From the NCBI RefSeq assembly GCF_003122325.1, contig NZ_QFBC01000019.1:1-64000 (forward strand): 64,000 nucleotides of DNA, in the 5' to 3' direction. The DNA comes from Rhizobium album. GTDB taxonomy: Bacteria; Pseudomonadota; Alphaproteobacteria; Rhizobiales; Rhizobiaceae. Of the stretch, positions 45,997 to 55,295 are shown piece by piece. The notes beneath the pieces are model-generated. The model was not told the origin of the DNA and made no database searches. It saw only the letters and a program-made list of their open reading frames with translations. Each line of letters starts with the position of its first letter. Position 1 is the stretch's first letter. Position numbers and translations under genes: made by a program.

Positions 45997-48633
45997 TCAC
46001 GCAGCCTTTCGTGCCTTTCCAAGCCGCTTGATCGCCTGCTCCAGCGGGCGCTGTCCATCGCAATAGTCTTGCCAGGCGGATGATTTCGCAAGCAGTGAAG
46101 GCACGGTTCTGACCGTGAAGCGCTTGGGGTCGAGATCGGTCTTCACCTGCGTCCAGGTGAGCGGCATGGAGACCGTCGCGCCTGGACGAGCGCGCGGCGA
46201 CAGTGGCGCCACCGCTGTCGCCATGCGATCGTTGCGCAAGTAGTCGAGGAAAATGCGGCCGTTGCGCAGACTTTTTGTCATCTTGATCAGATAGCGGTCA
46301 GGATCCTCCGCAGCCATCTGTTGACAGACGTCATGGGCAAAGCCCTTGGCCTGGTCCCAGGACAACGGCTTCCTCTTGTTCACAGCGAGCGGCGTCACGA
46401 CGTGCAGCCCCTTGCCGCCGGTCGTCTTGCAAAAACTGATGAGGCCAAGTTCGTCGAGGCGGTCCCGCATCTCGCGCGCGGCTTCCACCACCGCCGAAAA
46501 TGGCACGTCCGGCCCAGGATCGAGGTCGAACACAAGTCGGCCAGGCACCTCGGGCTGTCCCGGCTCGCAATTCCACGGATGGAGCTCAAGGCCACCAATT
46601 TGAGCGATGGCGATAAGCCCCTCGATGCGGTCGACCTGCAGGTAAGGTTTTTTGTCGCCAAAGACCTTCACCAGTTCGAGCAGGTTCGACGTCCCCGGCA
46701 TGGCGTGGCGCTGGAAAAATTGCTCGCCCCCTATCCCGTCCGGCGCCCGAATGATGGAACAGGGGCGGCCTTTGACGTGGTCGATGAGCCAGGCACCGAC
46801 GGCTTCATGATAGTGAGCGAGGTCTTCCTTCGTGACGGGTTCACTGTCGCCGGCATCAGGCCAGAGAGGCTTGTCCGGACTAGAAATCATCACACCCATG
46901 ACCTCAGCCTTAGCCCCTTTGCGGCGGGTCGGCCTTTCGGCGACCTTTGCCGGCTGAGGCGTATCGGCCTTTGCAGGCGATACCGGCTTTTCCGCTTCGA
47001 CCTCTTCGGCCGGCTTATCCTCGCGCAGACCCTTGAACGCCGCCTGTCGCACCTGACCGTCGGCTGTCCAGCCCGCAAACTCGATCTCGGCGACCAACTC
47101 CGGTTTCAGCCAGACAATGTCAGCGCTCTTCTTTGGCGCACCAATGCCCGTGAACGGCGACTTGGATGCTTCATGCTCCTGCAGTTTTGGCAGCAGCTTC
47201 TCGACGACCTTGGCGCCGTAGCCTGTGCCGACCCGACCGACATAAACGAAGTGGTTGCCGCGATTAACGCCGACGAGCAGAGACCGGAATTTTCCATTGG
47301 TCTTAGCGTAGGCGCCGATGATAACCTCGTGGCCCGCCCGGCACTTCGATTTTGCCCAGGTGTCCGTACGGCCAGACTGGTAAGGTGCGTCGGCTTCTTT
47401 CGAGACGATCCCTTCAAGGGAGAGGCGACAGGCCGACCTCAGGACTGCATCGCCGCCGGTCTCGAAATGCTCGACAAATCGAAGCCGCGGATCGTCGCCC
47501 GAGTCTGACAGCAGTGTCTGCAGGCGGTCCTTCCGCTCGGTCAAGGGTAGATCGCGAAGATCATCCTCGCCGGAAAACAGCAGGTCGAAGGCGAAGAAGA
47601 CGAGGTCGTCGGTCTTCTGTTCCGAGAGGGCGGCCTGAAGCGCGGCGAAGTCTGGCGCACCGTTTTCGTCTAGCGCGCAGATTTCGCCATCAATGATGCT
47701 GTCCGGAAGTTCGGACGCCGAAGCGGCGATCGCTGGCCACTTGGCAGTCCAGTCGAGGCCCTTGCGGGTCTTAAGTGTCACTTCACCATCCTCGACACGC
47801 ATCTGGATGCGGTATCCGTCGAACTTGATCTCATGAACCCACCCACCCGCAGCAGGCGGGCGGTCAAGGCTCTCACATAGCTGCGGTGGAATGAAGTCGG
47901 GCATGCCAGAGGTCTTAGGCTTTGTTTTCGGCTTCAGATTCTTGCCAGCCCTGCGCTCCTCATCTGCAAGGCCCTCGTTACTGTCCCAGACCGCGTCGGC
48001 TTCGATCGCTGGGGCGCTCAACATGAATGGCTTCGGCTTGCGCCCCTTCCCGGAAGCGATCGCGTCCATCTCCCGTCCGGAAGCGACGGATGTCAGATTA
48101 TCGTCCAGGATCGCGGCGCCATTTTCCTCAACGGAAAATTCGTCGTGATGCTTGATCAGCAGCCAGTTTGTGCGCTTGCCACCGTTGCGATCATGGCGCA
48201 TGCGCACCAGGACAAAACTGCCATGCAGCCGATCGCCCTCCAGCGTGAACTTGAAGTCGCCTTTGGCCAGAGCTTCCTCCGGCGTTTTGGATCCTTCGGG
48301 TTTCCAATAACCTCTATCCCAGAGCATGACAGTGCCGCCGCCATACTGTCCTTTCGGGATCGTACCTTCGAAGTCACCATAGTCGAGGGGGTGATCCTCC
48401 ACCTCGACCGCCAATCGCTTGTCGTGCGGGTCGAGCGACGGCCCCTTTGTGACCGCCCACGATTTGAACACTCCATCCAACTCGAGGCGAAGATCGTAAT
48501 GCAGCCGCGTCGCATCGTGCTTTTGAATTACAAAGCGACGTCTGTTCGAGGATTTGACCGAAACCTCACCACTCGGTTCCTTCGTTTTCTTAAAGTCCCG
48601 TTTCTGACGATACTTGGAAAGTTTGTCGGTCAT
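45997..48633 (-). CDS. ligD: LigD, three-domain NHEJ DNA ligase
   Basis: An 878-residue enzyme in the order 3'-phosphoesterase (about 30-180; [18 protein letters not shown]), ligase (about 245-545; lysine in [14 protein letters not shown]-like [17 protein letters not shown]) and polymerase/primase (about 590-870; [12 protein letters not shown] and LHVVTPL). This is the Pseudomonas-type order rather than the mycobacterial one. All catalytic motifs appear intact, so it can process, fill in and seal ends held by Ku. I use ATG 48633; TTG 48642 is in frame. It follows the 97-residue gene by 44 bases in one operon. Confidence 0.97.
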   Translation of the reverse strand: MTDKLSKYRQKRDFKKTKEPSGEVSVKSSNRRRFVIQKHDATRLHYDLRLELDGVFKSWAVTKGPSLDPHDKRLAVEVEDHPLDYGDFEGTIPKGQYGGGTVMLWDRGYWKPEGSKTPEEALAKGDFKFTLEGDRLHGSFVLVRMRHDRNGGKRTNWLLIKHHDEFSVEENGAAILDDNLTSVASGREMDAIASGKGRKPKPFMLSAPAIEADAVWDSNEGLADEERRAGKNLKPKTKPKTSGMPDFIPPQLCESLDRPPAAGGWVHEIKFDGYRIQMRVEDGEVTLKTRKGLDWTAKWPAIAASASELPDSIIDGEICALDENGAPDFAALQAALSEQKTDDLVFFAFDLLFSGEDDLRDLPLTERKDRLQTLLSDSGDDPRLRFVEHFETGGDAVLRSACRLSLEGIVSKEADAPYQSGRTDTWAKSKCRAGHEVIIGAYAKTNGKFRSLLVGVNRGNHFVYVGRVGTGYGAKVVEKLLPKLQEHEASKSPFTGIGAPKKSADIVWLKPELVAEIEFAGWTADGQVRQAAFKGLREDKPAEEVEAEKPVSPAKADTPQPAKVAERPTRRKGAKAEVMGVMISSPDKPLWPDAGDSEPVTKEDLAHYHEAVGAWLIDHVKGRPCSIIRAPDGIGGEQFFQRHAMPGTSNLLELVKVFGDKKPYLQVDRIEGLIAIAQIGGLELHPWNCEPGQPEVPGRLVFDLDPGPDVPFSAVVEAAREMRDRLDELGLISFCKTTGGKGLHVVTPLAVNKRKPLSWDQAKGFAHDVCQQMAAEDPDRYLIKMTKSLRNGRIFLDYLRNDRMATAVAPLSPRARPGATVSMPLTWTQVKTDLDPKRFTVRTVPSLLAKSSAWQDYCDGQRPLEQAIKRLGKARKAA

Positions 48634-48677
48634 GTCGAACAACCCTCACGCAAAATAGATGTCCCGGCTGCGTCGGA

Positions 48678-48971
48678 TCATTTTCCCGAAACCCGGATTG
48701 CACCTGAATCGGTTAGACTCTTTAGGACGTCCTGCATCTTGCTTGCAGCGATATCAGCGGATACCTCGATCACGCCTTCATGCGTCGCATCGCTGCGTGC
48801 AACATCGCCGCGAGATGAATGTGTGCCGGTGGTGTTCTGATCGGACGCCGACTGGATAAAAATGTCGGGGCGGGAAATCCCGTGCTGCTGGACCAGATGC
48901 TCGACGGCGAGATCCGCCGCCTCACGTGTGTCGAACATGGCCCGGATGGTCGCCGTGCTGTCGTCTGCCAT
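48678..48971 (-). CDS. small stress-type hypothetical protein
   Basis: A 97-residue soluble protein starting MADDSTATIRAMFDTREAADLAVEHLV. The alternation of helix and strand (IRAMFDTREAADLAVEHL, then VIEVSADIAASKMQDVLKSL) resembles small ferredoxin-like or general-stress proteins, in which a short chain pairs two beta-alpha-beta units. The start is certain: GGAGGAGGG stands six bases before. A GAAAC-N16-CGTT motif lies 29 bases upstream of it. Long open frame upstream on this strand is the shadow of the DUF3833 gene. It is the first gene of the LigD operon. Confidence 0.85.
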   Translation of the reverse strand: MADDSTATIRAMFDTREAADLAVEHLVQQHGISRPDIFIQSASDQNTTGTHSSRGDVARSDATHEGVIEVSADIAASKMQDVLKSLTDSGAIRVSGK

Positions 48972-48999
48972 TGCTTCCCTCCTCCGTTTCAAGGAGGCA

Positions 49000-49024
49000 A
49001 ACGCTGGTGGAGGCCGGTAGTTTC
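49000..49024 (-). promoter_or_regulatory. EcfG-type general stress promoter, candidate
   Basis: On the minus strand GAAAC (49024-49020), 16 bases, CGTT (49003-49000). The -10 box is exact and the -35 differs at one base. It lies 29 bases before the first gene of the LigD operon. Confidence 0.5.
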
Positions 49025-49181
49025 CTCGAAGAGACAACATGAGCGTAAATGCTGCCAAATGAGACTCGCTGATTAAGCCGAGGTACTGATTTATTATCTT
49101 GCCCAGACGGTGGGATGCATGGAACCTGGAAGCAAGGCGACGGTTCGGTTGAAGGCGTATCTCAACTGTGGAGGAAGCCTC

Positions 49182-49658
49182 GTGAACATTGAAGACTTCG
49201 CCGACCAGCGCCCGCTTTTTATTCTTGAAAAATTCTTCTCCGGCGCGCTCCGTGGATGGGGCGTAACGCTTAGCCGTATGGGTAACCTTCAGAACCGATT
49301 CACGATCGAGGCCGACGGACGCTACGACGCATCGGCGAACACGCTGTCGCTGAAGGAAACTTACCTCTTCGAGGACGGTCATCGCGACATCCTCACGTGG
49401 ACGATCATCAACCGTGGGGATGGGCGTTACGAGGGGCGCGAGACGCTGGTCGACGGAACAGCCGACGGCAGGCAGGACGGCAATGCTTTCCAATGGAAGT
49501 ATCATCGGGAGGTCCCCGCAGCCGACGGTTCCAAAACGAAATTCGGCTTCAACGACTGGTTCTTCCTCCATGACGAGAACCATATGACAGCTCACGCCTC
49601 GCTGACGAAACTCGGCATCGAGTTCGCCACCATCCAGGCCTTCTACGAACGGTGCTGA
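49182..49658 (+). CDS. DUF3833 family protein
   Basis: A 158-residue protein with NIEDFADQRPLFILEKFFSG, GALRGWGVTLSR and YLFEDGHRDILTW, a pattern of DUF3833, a lipocalin-like family of unknown role. I take GTG 49182 as start because GGAGGAAGC precedes it; the frame opens at 49110 but that part does not look like protein. Most family members start with a lipoprotein signal; here it is missing, so this one should be cytosolic. It stands alone between the LigD operon promoter and the ferritin-like gene. Confidence 0.82.
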   Translation: MNIEDFADQRPLFILEKFFSGALRGWGVTLSRMGNLQNRFTIEADGRYDASANTLSLKETYLFEDGHRDILTWTIINRGDGRYEGRETLVDGTADGRQDGNAFQWKYHREVPAADGSKTKFGFNDWFFLHDENHMTAHASLTKLGIEFATIQAFYERC

Positions 49659-49690
49659 ACAACGTCGGGCTGTCACCTTACAAGAATTCG

Positions 49691-49715
49691 GGAACTTATC
49701 ATCGCTGCCTCGGTT
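49691..49715 (+). promoter_or_regulatory. EcfG-type general stress promoter, candidate
   Basis: GGAAC at 49691-49695, 16 bases, GGTT at 49712-49715, 32 bases before the ferritin-like gene. Confidence 0.55.
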
Positions 49716-49747
49716 TGCGACCTGCCAATTCAAACGAGGAGAAACCA

Positions 49748-50197
49748 ATGGTCACCATGGTCGGCAATGAATCCAAGATCGAAGAGCTCGTCACGAACCT
49801 CATTTATCTCGAGCACGATGCAATCGCCGCGTATGAATCAGTCATCGAACGTCTCGACGACAAGCAGCTCAGCGCGCAGGTCGCCACATTCCGTGACGAC
49901 CATCTCCAGCATCTCCAAGTCCTCAAGGAAATGGCGCGCGAGATCGGCACGGAGGCGCCGACCGAAGGTGACATGAAGCAGATGCTGACCACGGGCAAGA
50001 TCGCCCTGGCCGACCTGTTCGGCGATGCCGCCATCCTGAAGGCGATGAAGACCAACGAAGACGATACCGTTACGGCTTACGAGCGGGCTTCCCGGCACGA
50101 GGACGCGATACCGGAATCGAAAGCCTTCTTCCTGAAGGCTTTGCACGACGAGCAGCGTCATCGCGAGTGGTTCGAGACGACAGCAAAGGCCCTTTGA
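49748..50197 (+). CDS. ferritin-like (DUF2383-type) stress protein
   Basis: A 149-residue four-helix protein. The helices carry EHDAIAAYE, RDDHLQHLQVLKE, DDTVTAYERA and ALHDEQRHREWFE, giving the Glu and His pattern of a diiron ferritin-like bundle. It may bind iron or act in oxidative-stress protection; this family is usually stress-induced. The start has GAGGAG eight bases before. A candidate stress promoter precedes it and a hairpin follows, so it is a single-gene unit. Confidence 0.85.
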   Translation: MVTMVGNESKIEELVTNLIYLEHDAIAAYESVIERLDDKQLSAQVATFRDDHLQHLQVLKEMAREIGTEAPTEGDMKQMLTTGKIALADLFGDAAILKAMKTNEDDTVTAYERASRHEDAIPESKAFFLKALHDEQRHREWFETTAKAL

Positions 50198-50298
50198 TCT
50201 TGAAATCGAGCAATCGAGTCCGCATCTAAGGCTCACACCCCGATTGATAGCCGCCTGCTGCGACGATACCGTCGCGCGTTCGTGGCTGTCCGGGTCTG

Positions 50299-50332
50299 AA
50301 GGGCGCTCCCCTCGAGTGGGTTGAGCGCCCTT
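50299..50332 (+). terminator. hairpin after the ferritin-like gene
   Basis: A 10-bp perfect stem (AAGGGCGCTC at 50299-50308, GAGCGCCCTT at 50323-50332) with a 14-base loop, 100 bases past the ferritin-like stop. Read in reverse it matches the hairpin at 44459-44492 in stem and in the loop part AACCC, so both are copies of one palindrome. Confidence 0.55.
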
Positions 50333-50495
50333 CGCGTGTCCAGCCGAATGACAAAATCTGCCGCCCGTTGCGGCCTTTTCAAGGACAGCAAGTTGAAGCA
50401 GAGCTCAGGGAATTTCCTTAAATCCGCCATTGCACTCTTTCTGGCAATGACATCGCTGTCCCATCCTATGGAGGCAATGGCGTCGGAACGCGCTG

Positions 50496-51149
50496 ATGTT
50501 TCCGCTGGCCGCCGTTAGCGATGCTGATGTGGATGGCGGGTCGGTGGAGACCCGGCAATCCCGGCGTCTGGTGATATTCTTCCATGGCATACGCGGGCGC
50601 GGTTCGGTCATGGCTGCGATCGGCGAGTCATGGAAAGCGACGTTGCGCGAGACAGAATTTGTGTCTCCAGACGCGCCTTTTGCACATCGGTCTGGCGGAC
50701 GGCAATGGTTCACCGTCGATGATCAGGTCCTCCGTCCGGATCGCATCCGGGCGGCGCGTCGTGCTTTCGACGAGTTGGTCAGCGATATAATCGAACGTGA
50801 AGGTTTCCAGAACGACTTGCAGCACGTCGCATTTGTCGGCGTCTCACAGGGTGCTATTGTGGCACTCGACGCGGTCACCTCAGGACGCTGGAAAATTGGC
50901 GCCGTCGTGAGTTTTGCTGGCCTCATGCCGCTACCTCCGGCATCATCGTCATCCGACACATCCGTCATGCTCATACATGGGGGAGCCGATAGGACCATAC
51001 CATCGTCGGCATCCGTGACGGCCAGCGGACAGCTCAAATCCGCTGGTTTTGACGTCACGCTCAAAATCTTCCCAAATGTCGGTCACACGATCTCGTCAGA
51101 GCAGGCAAAGGACGCAGCTCGGTTCCTAAAGCAGCGGCTGGACGGCTGA
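50496..51149 (+). CDS. alpha/beta hydrolase (phospholipase/carboxylesterase type)
   Basis: A 217-residue enzyme. LVIFFHGIRGRG is the oxyanion-hole strand, GVSQGA the nucleophile elbow with the catalytic serine, GGADRTIP the aspartate and VGHTIS the histidine, so the triad is complete. It belongs to the small carboxylesterase/phospholipase B-like group; the substrate is not clear. No signal peptide. The start at 50496 has no strong site; later ATG codons exist but would remove part of the first strand. Convergent with the large hybrid kinase gene. Confidence 0.88.
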   Translation: MFPLAAVSDADVDGGSVETRQSRRLVIFFHGIRGRGSVMAAIGESWKATLRETEFVSPDAPFAHRSGGRQWFTVDDQVLRPDRIRAARRAFDELVSDIIEREGFQNDLQHVAFVGVSQGAIVALDAVTSGRWKIGAVVSFAGLMPLPPASSSSDTSVMLIHGGADRTIPSSASVTASGQLKSAGFDVTLKIFPNVGHTISSEQAKDAARFLKQRLDG

Positions 51150-51178
51150 CTGGGGCGGACGCTCACTCCGATACTCAT

Positions 51179-51207
51179 GTGCGCCGCTCCGACCTCGTTC
51201 GGCGCAC
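51179..51207. terminator. hairpin between convergent hydrolase and kinase genes
   Basis: An 8-bp stem (GTGCGCCG at 51179-51186, CGGCGCAC at 51200-51207) with a 13-base loop, placed between two stops. No T tract; it may serve both strands. Confidence 0.5.
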
Positions 51208-51295
51208 GCACCGTCCCCTCATGCAACCGATCGCAACGTCTACCGGAAGCGACCACCGCAGGTGGGCTCGCTGTTGGGTGTAGCTATCGACGGAT

Positions 51296-54200
51296 TTATT
51301 CATCTTGCAGTCTGGTAACAGCGTCCAACGCGGTTTTTACATCATCCAGCCCATGCGGTTTTCTGAGTAGAGCCGTTCTCGCGTTATCTTCCAGGTCCGG
51401 TGCAATGTTCTGCCCGGTGGAGAACACGATCCCTATCTGCGGCCACCGACGGCGAACCTCGCGCGAAAACTCCTCGCCCGACATTCCTGGCAGACCGAGA
51501 TCGGTAACAAGAATGTCGACGTCACCTGTCTCCAGCAGTGGCAGAGCCTCCTCCGCCGAGCCTGCTTCGAGGACCTCGTACCCGAGATCCCCGACCATGT
51601 CTGCGTCAGACATACGGATGAGAGCGTTATCTTCTACGAGGAGCACGCGGAGGAACGAAGCTCCGACTTGAAACGGTGAGTCATTAGAGTTGTCAGCGCG
51701 ATCCGGCTTCGGCTCGCCCCTCGCCGACTGAACGACTTGCTGTTCGTTGTTGAGCACGTGGCGAATTTTTCGTGCCAGCGCCTCTCGTGTGTAGGGCTTG
51801 GATAGAAGCTGGACACCGGGATCGAGCCTGCCCCCATGCACGATCGAGTTTTCTGTGTAGCCCGATGTAAACAGGATGGCGATGTGAGGGAGCCGCTCTT
51901 TCGCTTTGCGAGCAAGCTCGGCACTTTTCAAAGGGCCGGGCATCACGACATCGGTGAACAGCAGGTCGATTGGCATACCACTCTCCAAAATGCTGAGCGC
52001 AGCGCTGGCGTCGGGCGCCTTGAGGACGCGATAGCCCAGTTCTTGCAGCATCTCGACGACGGTTGCCCGCACACCCTCGTCATCCTCAGCGACGAGGATG
52101 GTCTCGGGGCCGCCTTCAATGGGGCCATCAAGGGTCACGACCTCAAGATCTTCCTGCCCCATTGAGCGAGGCAGATACATTTTGATGGTCGTGCCGTGGC
52201 CCACCTCGCTGTAGATCTTGACGTGGCCGCCGGTCTGTTTGACGAAGCCATAGACCATGGAAAGGCCAAGACCGGTCCCTTTCCCTTCCGGCTTTGTCGA
52301 AAAGAAGGGCTCGAAGACCTTTTCGATCAGGTCAGGGGACATGCCTGTGCCTGTGTCGGTGACCGCCAACACAACATACTGCCCCGGTTGCACGTCCTGG
52401 TGCAGCCTCGCATAGGCATCGTCGATATAGCCGTTTCCGACTTCGATTGTCAGCTTGCCGAAACCGTCCATCGCGTCGCGAGCATTAATTGCGAGGTTGA
52501 GGATCGCGTTCTCGATCTGCATCGGGTCGACGAGCGTGTTCCAAAGCCCGCCCGAAACGATGGTCTCGACCTCGACGCCCTCTCCGATCGTCCGGCGCAA
52601 CATTTCGTCCATACCCCGCACGAGGCGGCCGATGTTGAGAACGCGGGGATCCAAAGCTTGTCGACGCCCGAAGGCCAGCAGTTGCGACGCGAGCTTCGAA
52701 CCACGGTCGACGCCAGCCAACGCATTTCCGATCCGGCGCTGCGCCTGGTCGTTGCCTGAAACGTCTTTGGCCAAAAGCTGCAGGTTGCCGGCGACGACCT
52801 GAAGAAGGTTGTTGAAGTCGTGAGCGACACCGCCCGTGAGGTTTCCGATGGCCTCCATCTTCTGCGCCTGCTGGAGTGCCGTTTCCGTTCTTTTCAACGC
52901 CAGCGCCGCTTCGCGTTCTTCGGTAACGTCACGCCCGACGGCATGGATGAATGCGTCATCAGGCACTGCTGTCCAGGAAATTGTTCGATAGCTGCCGTCC
53001 CTTGCCTGGTACCGGTTCTCGAAGAGGAAAGTCGTCACGCCCTGCCCGAGCTTACCCACTTCGTCGAGCGTGGACTGCCTGTCGTCCGGGTGAACCAGGT
53101 CCATGAAGGAGCGTCCGATCAACTCATCGTCCGCCCAGCCAAATACCGATTTCCAAGCCGGATTGACCGCAGTTATCCTTGCGGAGAAGTCCGCGACAAG
53201 CATGATATCGGTCGACAGCCGCCACATGCGGTCGCGGTCGGCGGTTCGCTCCGCCACGCGTCGCTCGAGCGTCTCGTTCATCTCCTGTAGTGCCTGTTCC
53301 GCCTTTCGGCGCGCGGTGACATCCTGACAGATGACCGCAATCTGGCGCCGGCTCGGCGGCTCAACACGGAAGGCACCGACATCGAGGATGCGCTTGGTCT
53401 CGTCAAATGCGAGTTCAAGCCGCCGCGGTACCCCTGTCTCCAAGACAGTGCGATAGAACTCGACCCATTTATCGGCCTCCTGCGGAAAGGCCTCGCGAAC
53501 TGTTTTCCCGATGATGTCAGGCACACCAGACTGCCGCTTGTAAGCATCATTATATTCGAGATGGACGTAGTCACTCAGCGGTCCGTTGGGACCGTCGAGA
53601 AATTCGATCATGCAAAGGCCCTCGTCCAGAGAGGCAAACAGACTGCGATAGCGCAGTTCACTCTCCCGAAGGGCGGCTTCCGCTTCCTGCACGCGGGTAA
53701 GATCGAGCATTGCGCCGATCATGCGAATTGCGGTGCCCTTCTCATTCCGAATGATATGTCCGCGATCCAGCACGGGCGCATAGGTCCCGTCGACACGGCG
53801 GAAGCGATATTCGCCGCTCCAGTCCGCATTGGATCCGTCGATCGCCGCATGGATGGATTGGTCGATCCGGACCCGGTCGTCCGGGTGGATGTGCTCGATC
53901 CACCACTCCCCTGTCGGCTTCACATCCTCGATGGCATGACCGTATGCCTTCGACAGTGCCTCGTTCCACAGCACAAAGTTCGTGGAGAAATCCCAGTCCC
54001 AAATCGCGTCGTTGGTAGCCCGGCTCGCCAGACGATAGCGCTCCTCGGTCTCCCTGTGCGCCATCTCTTCCAGCCGCGCCTGCGTCACATCGCGGACTGT
54101 CCCGATAAAACGGAGCGCTGTTCCATTCTCGAAAAACGTCCGGCCTTTTGCCGCGACCCAGCGGACAACACCGTCCACGACGCCGACCGTACGGTAGGCG

Positions 54201-54847
54201 ACGTCATAATCTCCGTCGCCCTCAACGCTGACTGCTGCCTTGACGGCAGCATCAATCTCGTCCCGGTCATCCGGATGCAAACCGCTCAGGAACGTGTCGT
54301 AGGAGACTGGAGCCCCGACCGGAAGCCCGAACAGCTCGCGACACCTGTCATCCCATTCAAGGATGTCATGGACGAGATCATAGTCAAACGTCCCTACTCC
54401 GGTCGCTTCCAGAGCAAGCGCGAGCTTCTCCTGCGTTTTCCGCAGATTATCCTCTGCGACCCTTCTAGACGTTACGTCACGGGCGATACCGATAAATCTG
54501 ACAGGACTGCCGCTCGCATCCCGCTCGAATTCACCCTTTCGGGCGATCCAGCGGATTTCCCCGTTGTCTTGCCTGCGAACACGATATTCTACCTCGGTCG
54601 CGGCGTTCCCATCTCTGCGCGTTCCTGGGTGCGACACGATCGCTTCGTCGTCGGCGAGAACAACTGCTTCGAAATCGGTTGCCGGTCTTACAGCGACGTG
54701 GGAAAAGCCGTAGAGTTTCGAGAACTCCGGTGTGGCGGTGACGAGATCATTCGTGATGTCGATCGAAAAGCTTCCGACTCCGCCCGCCGCTTGAGCCGCG
54801 CTGAGCCTTTCGACTATCTGCTGGTGCATGTCTTTGGTCGTGGTCAC
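51296..54847 (-). CDS. very large multi-PAS hybrid kinase with two receivers
   Basis: About 1183 residues, soluble. Five PAS domains stand in line (about 15-115, 130-240, 260-375, 390-500, 520-635), each with a PAC-like end such as GIARDVTSRR, GTVRDVTQAR or AVGRDVTEER. The kinase follows with VAHDFNNLLQV, ILNLAINARDAM and GTGLGLSMVYGF. Two receivers finish it (FTDVVMPGPLKS and VTDLGLPGMSGEE). I take GTG 54847; ATG 54829 is also possible, and the frame opens into the neighbouring receiver gene. It lies 79 bases after that receiver gene on the same strand, so phosphotransfer between them is plausible. Confidence 0.92.
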   Translation of the reverse strand: MTTTKDMHQQIVERLSAAQAAGGVGSFSIDITNDLVTATPEFSKLYGFSHVAVRPATDFEAVVLADDEAIVSHPGTRRDGNAATEVEYRVRRQDNGEIRWIARKGEFERDASGSPVRFIGIARDVTSRRVAEDNLRKTQEKLALALEATGVGTFDYDLVHDILEWDDRCRELFGLPVGAPVSYDTFLSGLHPDDRDEIDAAVKAAVSVEGDGDYDVAYRTVGVVDGVVRWVAAKGRTFFENGTALRFIGTVRDVTQARLEEMAHRETEERYRLASRATNDAIWDWDFSTNFVLWNEALSKAYGHAIEDVKPTGEWWIEHIHPDDRVRIDQSIHAAIDGSNADWSGEYRFRRVDGTYAPVLDRGHIIRNEKGTAIRMIGAMLDLTRVQEAEAALRESELRYRSLFASLDEGLCMIEFLDGPNGPLSDYVHLEYNDAYKRQSGVPDIIGKTVREAFPQEADKWVEFYRTVLETGVPRRLELAFDETKRILDVGAFRVEPPSRRQIAVICQDVTARRKAEQALQEMNETLERRVAERTADRDRMWRLSTDIMLVADFSARITAVNPAWKSVFGWADDELIGRSFMDLVHPDDRQSTLDEVGKLGQGVTTFLFENRYQARDGSYRTISWTAVPDDAFIHAVGRDVTEEREAALALKRTETALQQAQKMEAIGNLTGGVAHDFNNLLQVVAGNLQLLAKDVSGNDQAQRRIGNALAGVDRGSKLASQLLAFGRRQALDPRVLNIGRLVRGMDEMLRRTIGEGVEVETIVSGGLWNTLVDPMQIENAILNLAINARDAMDGFGKLTIEVGNGYIDDAYARLHQDVQPGQYVVLAVTDTGTGMSPDLIEKVFEPFFSTKPEGKGTGLGLSMVYGFVKQTGGHVKIYSEVGHGTTIKMYLPRSMGQEDLEVVTLDGPIEGGPETILVAEDDEGVRATVVEMLQELGYRVLKAPDASAALSILESGMPIDLLFTDVVMPGPLKSAELARKAKERLPHIAILFTSGYTENSIVHGGRLDPGVQLLSKPYTREALARKIRHVLNNEQQVVQSARGEPKPDRADNSNDSPFQVGASFLRVLLVEDNALIRMSDADMVGDLGYEVLEAGSAEEALPLLETGDVDILVTDLGLPGMSGEEFSREVRRRWPQIGIVFSTGQNIAPDLEDNARTALLRKPHGLDDVKTALDAVTRLQDE

Positions 54848-54926
54848 TGAGTATCTCTGGCGTGGGAAATCGATCAGTCGGGAATAAAGCCCATCGGCTG
54901 GTTCAGCAAGGAGGATCGGTGACGCA

Positions 54927-55295
54927 TCAGGCTGCCAACGCATTCAGCGATGACAGGACCTCTCGTTCAGAATAGGGCTTGCCGACAAAGCCAACCGGAT
55001 TCCATTGTTGTGCCCGCGCGCGCGCCACCTCATCCAAATTGCCGGACACGAACAAAGACGGGATATTCCAGCGCGTTCGAAGAGCGCCGGCGGTTTCGAC
55101 GCCGTTGGAGCCGCGGGCTAGATTGACGTCCATAATCGCCACATCAATCTGCCCCCCGGCTTTCTCGGCGAGCGCGATAGCCTGATCCATGTCGGTCGCT
55201 TGCCCCACGACCATGAAGCCGGCGTCAAGCAACATATCCTCAAGGTCAAGAGCAAGGAGCATTTCGTCTTCGACGATCATCACGCGCAACGGCAT
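54927..55295 (-). CDS. single-domain response regulator
   Basis: A 122-residue receiver starting MPLRVMIVEDEMLLALDLED. It has EDE at 9-11, the phospho-acceptor in IMDVNLARGSNG, a serine switch in LFVSGN and a lysine in VGKPYS. The form with VEDE, long loop and FVSGN is typical of receivers that partner HWE kinases in alphaproteobacteria. No output domain is present, so it may act as a shuttle in a phosphorelay. It overlaps the stop of the HWE kinase gene by one base. Confidence 0.93.
   Translation of the reverse strand: MPLRVMIVEDEMLLALDLEDMLLDAGFMVVGQATDMDQAIALAEKAGGQIDVAIMDVNLARGSNGVETAGALRTRWNIPSLFVSGNLDEVARARAQQWNPVGFVGKPYSEREVLSSLNALAA

Noticed and set aside
46321-47508. 395-codon open frame opposite LigD
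   Set aside because: Antisense shadow of the LigD polymerase and ligase domains.
48975-49748. upstream extension of the 97-residue gene on the minus strand
   Set aside because: It runs antisense through the DUF3833 gene; the ribosome site GGAGGAGGG fixes the start at 48971.
53561-54850. 429-codon open frame opposite the multi-PAS kinase
   Set aside because: Shadow of PAS domain coding sequence; translation has no domain pattern.
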